Positions 16,901 through 21,282 of a stretch of DNA of 21,282 bases are shown here, piece by piece; positions within the stretch are counted from its first letter, which is position 1; each line of letters starts with the position of its first letter. The notes beneath the pieces were generated by a model. It was not told the DNA's origin and made no database searches. It worked only from the letters and a program-made list of their open reading frames with translations. A program made the translations under genes and the position numbers. Origin of the DNA: DATESZ01 sp035283845 (GTDB lineage Bacteria; Desulfobacterota; Syntrophia; Syntrophales; JACQWR01); NCBI GenBank assembly GCA_035283845.1, contig DATESZ010000248.1, positions 1 to 21,282 of the forward strand. Direction: 5' to 3'.

Positions 16901-17204
16901 AGGGCTGGATCCGAAAACGCAGGCGCCCTTTCTCGGCCTTCTGCTTGATGAATATGGGGAAAAACCCTCAGACGGTAAGATGAAAGAATTCTGTGAAGCC
17001 GTAATTGATGTCGTTGACCACATAAAGCAGGAAATTATGCTGCAGGACTTCTGGCGTCGCAAACATGCGCAGAATGTATTGAGGACGTGGCTAATCAATG
17101 AGATTGACGACAGAAATCTCGTTCCTTATGCAAAAATCCATCGCCTCGCCGACCGCTTCCTTGAACTGGCCAAGACGCTGCATGTGAGATTGGTGAAGTC
17201 GTGA
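13917..17204 (+). CDS. hsdR: Type I restriction endonuclease/translocase subunit HsdR
   Basis: A 1095-residue motor and nuclease subunit that translocates and cleaves DNA lacking HsdM methylation. The N-terminal PD-(D/E)xK nuclease has P150-D151 in PDLVLFVNG and E165-x-K167 in VVVECKSP. The SF2 helicase part shows Walker A HTQGSGKS (325-332), DEAH (462-465), GFTGTP (motif III), and QAIARVNR (745-752, motif VI). A C-terminal helical region for HsdM contact follows. All motifs are intact, so the enzyme should be active. The start at ATGATG (13917/13920) lacks a clear Shine-Dalgarno (only GTGACCCC upstream) and lies 10 bases after the PIN-toxin stop, so initiation may depend on ribosomes finishing the toxin gene. 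It shares a 4-base overlap with the downstream metallopeptidase. Confidence 0.96.
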   Translation: MMLPDEKTYVEIPFIAQLKSLDWQHLEGDIDVPYLTERETFRDILLKGRLAQALKAINLTDDGNTWLDDQRINQVINKLERLSSPKLMEANKEFYELLLGGVETEGDPVLHSGKDKTICLIDFDHPGINDFVVVNQFRIDLPGGKSFIAPDLVLFVNGIPLVVVECKSPKLSSPMEEGINQLLRYSNQRPEVDEDEGCESLFYFNQFLISTYRQEARVATVGAGYENYLEWKDTSPVPMSIVAEQMGKKDLNSQEILIAGMLRKGHLLEIVRNFVIFDEKEGKQEKIICRYQQFRAVHGAAHRLQTGQTKKEHGDTDQRGGIIWHTQGSGKSLTMVFLVRKMRTLATLKNFKIVIVTDRIQLEGQLKESAALAGETVYHPGTKDRLAELMRDSSSNIVFTMVQKYQDRDRPEVADEYEIPDNELLKAAAPAAVNGKSEYKLPAKPVIFPVWNISENILILVDEAHRSHTSMLHANMMNALPNAAKIGFTGTPIIMGRGKKTYEIFGDYIDRYTIEESQRDGATKKILYEGRKVNASVEDGRTLEQFFNDMFRTKTEEEREAIRRRYGTVENILEAADIIRAKAEDMLLHYAANILPNGFKAQVVAVSRKAAIRYYEAFLQAKDKLLKRLDILDPALPSLSEEDQKKLDEETRYLIIAAKQKDLLRQLEFAAVISGDHNDPPHYKEHTDRSKHEILVGKNGRFKKSLPEDKIAVIIVKSMLLVGFDAPVEQVMYLDRFMEGHELLQAIARVNRCRNGKTHGLVVDYYGVGDRLTEALAMYAREDVKGALVSIKDELPKLDDRHRRVLDLFHSNEIADITDVDACVNLLRDVDVRADFIDKFGDFAESMDIILPRPEALPYIYDLKLLGFINKTAANRYRDSQLNIAGVGDKVKRLIDEHIVAQGVDPKVPPISILDEDFEKEVNTLKSKKSQALEMEHAAKFYIQKHFNEDPALYKKLSERLKNILDNFGENWDALAEELRKFIKQTREGRKEDETGLDPKTQAPFLGLLLDEYGEKPSDGKMKEFCEAVIDVVDHIKQEIMLQDFWRRKHAQNVLRTWLINEIDDRNLVPYAKIHRLADRFLELAKTLHVRLVKS

Positions 17205-17920
17205 CGGAAAAGATCATAGTTGATAATATCGAATTTTCGGTAAGAAGGGCAGAACGACGTTCGCTGGCCATCTCTGTCGAGCGAAATGGAACGGTTACGG
17301 TCTCAGCACCTAATAAAACCGACATCCAGGCCATCGAGCAGTTTATCAAGAGCAAAGGCCTGTGGCTTCGGCAAAAACTGGCTCATAAGAGCGAAACCAA
17401 TAGGGAGAAGATCAAGAGGGGATTTGTGAATGGACAGGGTTTTTTATATCTGGGCAAGAGCTATCGCCTGAAAATAATGCGGAATGGTAATAATGGCATC
17501 AGGAATGTAAATGACACAAGCCAATTGCGCCTGTATCAAGGATATTTTGAATTCCCGGAGAGTGAAAGGCTAACTGCCAGGGAACACTTCATAAAATGGT
17601 ATAAAAGACAGACGGAGCAGCAACTGAAACTTCGCATATCCCGGTACGATAAACGAATTGGCGTTACGGTCAGCAATGTAAAAGTGTCGGAGTTGGGCAA
17701 TCGCTGGGCCTCATGCGGGAAAAATGGGACGTTATATTTTAATTGGAGAACCGTCATGGCCCCCATATGGGTTTTCGACTACATCCTTGTCCACGAACTG
17801 GCGCACATGGTTGAAAAGGGGCACAAGAATAACTTCTGGCGCCTGATAGCTCAAGCAATGCCCGATTACGGAGAACATATAGCCTGGTTACAGGAACACG
17901 GCGTGGAGCTGGATATTTGA
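17201..17920 (+). CDS. YgjP-like zinc metallopeptidase (DUF45, M48-type)
   Basis: A 239-residue protein of the YgjP/SprT-like family of predicted zinc-dependent peptidases. The metal-binding signature HELAHMVEKGH gives H198, E199, H202 and H208, followed by FW as usual in the family. The N-terminal half has the family's beta-rich RRSLAISVERNGTVTVSAP segment, and S-x-WASCG-like NRWASCGKNGTLYFNWR lies before the helix. The start is GTG at 17201, overlapping the hsdR stop in GTGA, a typical translational-coupling arrangement. Genes of this family recur directly after hsdR in type I loci. A role in turnover of HsdR or other complex subunits is conceivable, in the way ClpXP relieves restriction in enterics, but unproven. 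It is the last gene of the island's plus-strand run; no clear terminator follows. Confidence 0.88.
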   Translation: MTEKIIVDNIEFSVRRAERRSLAISVERNGTVTVSAPNKTDIQAIEQFIKSKGLWLRQKLAHKSETNREKIKRGFVNGQGFLYLGKSYRLKIMRNGNNGIRNVNDTSQLRLYQGYFEFPESERLTAREHFIKWYKRQTEQQLKLRISRYDKRIGVTVSNVKVSELGNRWASCGKNGTLYFNWRTVMAPIWVFDYILVHELAHMVEKGHKNNFWRLIAQAMPDYGEHIAWLQEHGVELDI

Positions 17921-17936
17921 TGGATTTACGTTTTTA

Positions 17937-18059
17937 AGAAAACGGCAAATTCCTCACTTTCGGGCTGTCCTGGCGGAGAGAAGGGCTTCACTGACAGGCG
18001 AAGTTAACGTGCATTGCCCAAGCGTCATGGTAAGCTTTATGAGCAACAATAAACAATAA
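17937..18059 (+). repeat. Possible recurrent intergenic element
   Basis: This gene-free stretch has an unusually open, non-random frame. It reads HFRAVLAERRASLTGEVNV followed by HCPSVMVSFMSNNKQ and TAA at 18057-18059, with no ATG or Shine-Dalgarno at its beginning. I have the impression that very similar peptides occur as spurious small ORFs scattered in other genomes, which would make it a repeated DNA element rather than a gene; this is recollection, not a search. Its end coincides to the base with the point where the abiEii reading frame is cut off, so its arrival may have truncated that gene. Confidence 0.35.
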
Positions 18060-18524
18060 TCAGTTCAAAAGTTCAATCTTGATGCGGGCCGCTTCTTCAG
18101 TAAGGGAGATCGAGGGGTAGGTTACGTAAGCGACGTACTGCCGGGAGCTATTGTGACCTGTGAAATCTTCTGTCAGGGTCAGGATATTCATTTCGTCAGA
18201 AATTCTCTTCACCCATTCCTTGACCGGCGCAATCCGTTTCCGCCGGACGGAAATACTCGCTTCCGGAAGGGTGGAAATCATGAAATCAAGGTCTTCACTG
18301 AGCCGGTAAAAATCTGTATAGACTTTGCCGATACAGGTTCCACCCCGGAAGATGAGGGGACTGTCCGGCTGCTGATAGAGATATTGCAGAAGGACTGTGC
18401 AGTAATAATCTTTTTCGATGAGGTTGGCGTTCAGACCCGTCTGACCAGCGGTAAAAAGCACTGCCTCGCGGAAGAGATCATGGTCTTCATGGACGTCAAT
18501 CATTTCATTGCGGTATGGATCCAT
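18060..18524 (-). CDS. abiEii: AbiEii-type nucleotidyltransferase toxin, C-terminally truncated
   Basis: A 154-residue N-terminal half of an AbiEii/AbiGii-type toxin (DUF1814 nucleotidyltransferase). Family motifs are LIEKDYY near 35-41, FRGGTCIGK at 59-67 (motif I), RLSEDLDF at 74-81 with D78 and D80 as metal ligands, and a third acidic strand ARIKIEL with E151. Complete members have about 280-300 residues and continue into a helical domain with a conserved lysine/aspartate motif. Here the frame ends in TGA three residues after E151, at the border with unrelated sequence (17937-18059), and the missing part is not found in another frame nearby. It overlaps abiEi by 20 bases, as in intact AbiE operons. 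I infer a broken, probably inactive toxin. Confidence 0.82.
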   Translation of the reverse strand: MDPYRNEMIDVHEDHDLFREAVLFTAGQTGLNANLIEKDYYCTVLLQYLYQQPDSPLIFRGGTCIGKVYTDFYRLSEDLDFMISTLPEASISVRRKRIAPVKEWVKRISDEMNILTLTEDFTGHNSSRQYVAYVTYPSISLTEEAARIKIELLN

Positions 18525-19317
18525 TGACTATCAAACCCCATTCTTTATTTACACTGCCTTTTACGGCCATGCCCGGTATCCAGGGGATCAGGGATTTGGA
18601 AGAGCTGAGCCCTCGTTTCAATGCGCTGAACCGATTATCTATTCCCAGTTGGGTAAGCAAATAGCCGATTCGTTTGGCCGTTCCTTTGTTGCCATAGTTG
18701 AGAGTATCGTCGATCAGCTTACCCGTTATTTCCGGTTCTTTTTGCAGTGTTTCAGCAATCCATCCGTAGGCGCGGGGCAGGGTGTTGAACCGGGGCCAGT
18801 CATAGACAGCATCGACCAGCGCCCTCGTTTTCGACGCCATGACGGTATCAATATCATCAGGGGTTTTCAAGCTTTTCGTCGAGCCCAGCCTTTTGGCGTC
18901 GGTCTTGATGAAAACGAAATCCGTTCCGCCGATCTTTTTTTCACCGAAGAGCTTATTATTGTAGACATAGATCCGGTTCGGGACCTGATCGTCAAAACCA
19001 TAAAAGTTAAAGGCGTTCGGCCCACTGATCTGGTATTGACCTTTCATGACTTCCATAAGCTTGGAGAGGATATAATAACCGCTGACCGTCCAGCGTCCAC
19101 CGGCGGGCAAGCGGGAAGGGACCAGATAGGTGCCCCTTTTCAAACGGATAATCAGACCGGACGTCGCCATCCGATTGAGGAGTTTCCATTCCTGTTCCGC
19201 TCTAATATCCAATGCGGTGGCAATTTCGCCCGAGGAGATAAATTCTTTTTTCCGCAGTTGGGCATAGGCGAGAAGCTGCATCTCTAATTTGCCCAGTTTG
19301 GTTTTTTCCTGTTTCAC
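18505..19317 (-). CDS. abiEi: AbiEi-type antitoxin / transcriptional regulator
   Basis: A 270-residue antitoxin of the type IV AbiE system. An N-terminal winged helix-turn-helix (about residues 10-65: QLLAYAQLRKKEFISSGEIA, then LNRMATSGLIIRLKRGTYLVP) binds the promoter. The larger C-terminal domain (SGPNAFNFYGF, PDDIDTVMASKTRALVDAVY) is the antitoxin part. Such proteins repress their own operon and counteract AbiEii without stable contact. The chosen start is GTG at 19317, with AAGGAAGGAA about 11 bases upstream; an in-frame ATG 12 codons later is an alternative. The promoter at 19357-19385 looks intact. The overlap with abiEii and the gene order match functional AbiE operons, but here the antitoxin persists while its toxin is truncated. 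Confidence 0.88.
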   Translation of the reverse strand: MKQEKTKLGKLEMQLLAYAQLRKKEFISSGEIATALDIRAEQEWKLLNRMATSGLIIRLKRGTYLVPSRLPAGGRWTVSGYYILSKLMEVMKGQYQISGPNAFNFYGFDDQVPNRIYVYNNKLFGEKKIGGTDFVFIKTDAKRLGSTKSLKTPDDIDTVMASKTRALVDAVYDWPRFNTLPRAYGWIAETLQKEPEITGKLIDDTLNYGNKGTAKRIGYLLTQLGIDNRFSALKRGLSSSKSLIPWIPGMAVKGSVNKEWGLIVNGSIPQ

Positions 19318-19356
19318 TATATTATTCGTTCCTTCCTTGAAAGAGGAGTTACGCGG

Positions 19357-19385
19357 TATATAATAAAACCGAGGGATTTTGTCAA
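19357..19385 (-). promoter_or_regulatory. Putative sigma-70 promoter of abiEi-abiEii
   Basis: On the minus strand a perfect TTGACA (19385-19380) is followed after exactly 17 bases by TATATA (19362-19357). An imperfect operator-like pair CGGT...ACCG (19354-19371) overlaps the -10, where an AbiEi dimer could bind; this repeat is short and may be chance. The insertion sequence ends 48 bases upstream of the -35 box, so the promoter was not disrupted. Confidence 0.6.
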
Positions 19386-19432
19386 TTGCTAAGTGTTATG
19401 CTCTGTTGAAGAGACTTTCTTTACCTGCTTGT

Positions 19433-19445
19433 AACGGATGTTCCC
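19433..19445 (+). repeat. Terminal inverted repeat of the IS (transposase 3' side)
   Basis: The 13-base sequence AACGGATGTTCCC is the exact reverse complement of 21270-21282. Two of the next three inward bases also match, so the repeat may extend to about 16 with one mismatch. It lies 39 bases beyond the transposase stop codon. Confidence 0.88.
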
Positions 19446-19484
19446 TCTTACGAGTGATACATAGATAGTGAAATACTGCTGAAT

Positions 19485-21137
19485 TCACAAAGTTTTACGT
19501 TGTTTTTGGAGTTTTTTCTTAGTGACCACGGATACTTCTTTATGAGGTAAAGCTGTCGGCATTTTGATGTTTAAGGCTTTGAGCAAATTTCCCGATTGTT
19601 CCCTCGGTTTGGGGATTTTTAAGACGCTTTGGTGGTCCTTAACTTTCATCTGAATCGAAGTTAGAGTGCTCAACTGGTTCAAGCCTTCTTCCACTGTCAA
19701 GTCAAATTCATTCCAGGCTTGCTGTAAATACCGTACAATCATATAGGCCAGCATGACAGTCAGCACTTGTCCCCTAGTGCTTTTTTCCGTACGAACAAAA
19801 ACAGGGCGAACTTCGAGGAAAGTGGTTTTGCAGTTTCGGAAGATTTTTTCTACCAACGTCAAATCCTTATAGCGATCATGGATAATCTGCTTATCGGCTG
19901 CACTCTTGGGAAGATCAGTTTTGATGGCGTAGCAACCATCTAAATCAGATTCTTTTTTCAAACATTCTTCATCGACTTCTAAGGTCAATGCCCTGTCTTT
20001 CGATTGAACCCGCAACCACTTGTCAACCTTCAGTCGTTTTATTTTCCCCGTGATTTCTTTTATGCCTGTGGCAACTTTTGCCCGTAGATGTTCCTTCAAA
20101 TAATGATTCTTTCGCTCTGTTAATTGCTCAATTTTTTTGCGTTTAGAAAGACGATTTTTATCCAGTTCTTCTGCTCGGATTGAATTACGCCGTAGAATAT
20201 AACGCACCCCCTCCTCTTCCACTTCACAAATGTCCCCATCAAATAAATCCAGTTGGATCACACCCTGCTGCATCAGCGAACTTATCTGTGGCTTGGTGAT
20301 GGCGGTAATATAGTGAAACCCCTCTGGCAACTGCTCTATCTGAACACTTTTGATCATTCCCCGGTCCCCTACAAAAGTTACGCGCCGGCATCCAAACCGC
20401 TCCGCTATCTTGCTCACCTGGGGAACAAATGTTTTTGGATCCTGGACGTTGCCAGAAAAAACCTCCACAGAAACAGGATCTCCATATTCATCGCACAACA
20501 AACCTATAACAATCTGCTTCTTCCCTTTCTTGCCATCCCGGTTATACCCGTACTCCCCAAAGAAATTGCCCTCCCCCTCCAAATAACTGCTCGTCACATC
20601 ATAAAGAAATATCTCGGCAGACTCTTTTCCTCTCCGGCCAGAAAAAAGACGCCTTTCCACTTCTTCCTGATTATCGGCCATCCAAGCCAAATTTTCATAA
20701 AGGTTGTCTTCATTAAATCCACGGGTAATCCCCAAAATATCACAGGCAGCATGAACCTGGGCCAAACGAACTGCCGAAAGCCGGGAACCCTGATCAATTA
20801 CCCGTGCTATGACCTGCCAGAGGGATAGCTTCCCATGAAAATCTCTACCGAAAGCATCCTCAATCCCAATCCTTTTGGCTATCTGGTATAAAACCCAAAC
20901 AGCTCCCACGGAAAGACCCTCCTGAAGCTTTACATCATCTTCAAAGTGTACCAGCTTGGATAAATCATCTTTGTGCTGCAACGCCAGCTTGATGGCAGAG
21001 ATCTCTTCAGCCGAACAATGAGACAGGTTGGCAATAGTGCGTTTTTTAACCTTCCCATCCTTGCGGTATGACTCCCGTAAGAGAATAGACTGATAAATCT
21101 TCTTCCCTTGTTTTGATTTATTCTCGACTATATGCAT
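19485..21137 (-). CDS. IS1634-family DDE transposase
   Basis: A 550-residue cut-and-paste transposase of the IS4 superfamily, IS1634 type. The DDE triad is visible: D180 in FLYDVTSSYLEGEGN, D258 in VTFVGDRGMIK, and E430 in KDLTLVEKIFR. Between the second D and the E lies the long insertion, rich in charged residues and beta strands, expected for this group (about 290-425). The N-terminus (VENKSKQGKKIYQSILLRES, then RKDGKVKKRTIANLSH) and the helical LSVGAVWVLYQIAKRIG segment are typical of the family. Length is normal and the frame is uninterrupted, so it is likely functional. The ATG at 21137 has no strong Shine-Dalgarno, consistent with low transposase expression. The basic C-terminal tail (KKKLQKQRK) may bind DNA. 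Confidence 0.93.
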   Translation of the reverse strand: MHIVENKSKQGKKIYQSILLRESYRKDGKVKKRTIANLSHCSAEEISAIKLALQHKDDLSKLVHFEDDVKLQEGLSVGAVWVLYQIAKRIGIEDAFGRDFHGKLSLWQVIARVIDQGSRLSAVRLAQVHAACDILGITRGFNEDNLYENLAWMADNQEEVERRLFSGRRGKESAEIFLYDVTSSYLEGEGNFFGEYGYNRDGKKGKKQIVIGLLCDEYGDPVSVEVFSGNVQDPKTFVPQVSKIAERFGCRRVTFVGDRGMIKSVQIEQLPEGFHYITAITKPQISSLMQQGVIQLDLFDGDICEVEEEGVRYILRRNSIRAEELDKNRLSKRKKIEQLTERKNHYLKEHLRAKVATGIKEITGKIKRLKVDKWLRVQSKDRALTLEVDEECLKKESDLDGCYAIKTDLPKSAADKQIIHDRYKDLTLVEKIFRNCKTTFLEVRPVFVRTEKSTRGQVLTVMLAYMIVRYLQQAWNEFDLTVEEGLNQLSTLTSIQMKVKDHQSVLKIPKPREQSGNLLKALNIKMPTALPHKEVSVVTKKKLQKQRKTL

Positions 21138-21269
21138 GACTATATTTATTTCATATTATATTATTTATGTCAGGCAGTATTTTTAGATAATATGATATAT
21201 TAGTGACTACATAAATGACGCAATCTTCAAATAATACCATACTAATCAATATGTTAGAAAAATAATAGG

Positions 21270-21282
21270 GGGAACATCCGTT
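21270..21282 (-). repeat. Terminal inverted repeat of the IS (transposase 5' side)
   Basis: GGGAACATCCGTT occupies the last 13 bases of the window and is the exact reverse complement of 19433-19445. It may continue beyond the window edge. Confidence 0.85.

Larger units (their letters stand above)
19433..21282 (-). mobile_element. IS1634-family (IS4-type) insertion sequence, apparently complete
   Basis: A single transposase gene is bounded by perfect 13-bp inverted repeats, AACGGATGTTCCC at 19433-19445 and its reverse complement at 21270-21282. The element is at least 1850 bases, within the usual range for the family. The right repeat ends on the last base of the window, so the outer border and any target duplication cannot be checked on that side. 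The 132 bases between the transposase start and the right repeat are very AT-rich and probably hold its promoter. Confidence 0.88.

Noticed and set aside
17921..18060. Rho-independent terminator after the metallopeptidase gene
   Set aside because: Only weak stems (for example CTGTC/GACAG around 17965-17997) and no T tract follow, so no terminator can be supported.
18508..19287. Plus-strand open frame of 259 codons opposite abiEi
   Set aside because: The minus strand carries clear AbiEi features, promoter and overlap with abiEii; the plus-strand frame has none.
1..21282. CRISPR array, tRNA or rRNA gene
   Set aside because: No regularly spaced direct repeats and no cloverleaf or rRNA-like segments were seen in the gaps between genes.

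Overview
The window is a bacterial chromosomal segment with a mixed, moderate base composition. It has housekeeping genes on the left and a defence and mobile-element island on the right. Organism inference: the gene set (RF3, deoxyxylulose-5-phosphate-independent PLP synthase, type I restriction, AbiE, an IS1634-type insertion sequence) and the protein style suggest an anaerobic, delta-proteobacteria-like organism, perhaps Syntrophales. No rRNA or other marker gene is present, so this is only a low-confidence guess. Non-ATG starts are common: prfC TTG; pdxS, abiEi and the hsdR-coupled metallopeptidase GTG.

Left part (1-5455). A broken amino-acid permease remnant with an intact-looking promoter and ribosome binding site precedes an MBL-fold hydrolase and a small nitroreductase, which ends in a rho-independent terminator. 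prfC (release factor 3) follows. It converges, with only 8 bases between stop codons, on the pdxS-pdxT operon, which encodes the two subunits of PLP synthase and has a good sigma-70-type promoter.

Middle part (5639-17920). This is a compact plus-strand defence island: (1) a large Rad50/RecF-like ATPase with a CPVC zinc-hook motif and a C-terminal helical domain that may be HEPN/DUF4145-like; (2) a 29-codon stub with its own Shine-Dalgarno, apparently the remnant of a lost partner gene; (3) radC; (4) a type I restriction-modification system with an unusually long HsdM, a two-TRD HsdS, and HsdR. An antitoxin/PIN-toxin pair sits between hsdS and hsdR. It has its own near-consensus promoter (TTGACG-17-TATAAT) that overlaps the hsdS stop codon. 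The layout implies that the restriction subunit can be transcribed from the toxin-antitoxin promoter separately from the methylase and specificity genes. A YgjP-type zinc metallopeptidase overlaps the hsdR stop codon by 4 bases and is probably translationally coupled to it.

Right part (17921-21282). A minus-strand AbiE-type toxin-antitoxin operon has its promoter and antitoxin intact, but the AbiEii toxin is cut to about half length. The cut coincides with the end of a roughly 120-base segment that may be a recurrent intergenic element. Upstream of abiEi lies an apparently complete IS1634-family insertion sequence; its 13-bp terminal inverted repeats match perfectly and the window ends at the second repeat.

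The most interesting unit is the ATPase / stub / radC / hsdMS / TA / hsdR / metallopeptidase cluster. Its individual families are known. The embedded, separately promoted toxin-antitoxin module that also feeds hsdR, and the zinc-hook ATPase with its possible HEPN-like tail, are the parts worth testing. No rRNA, tRNA, CRISPR array or replication origin was seen.
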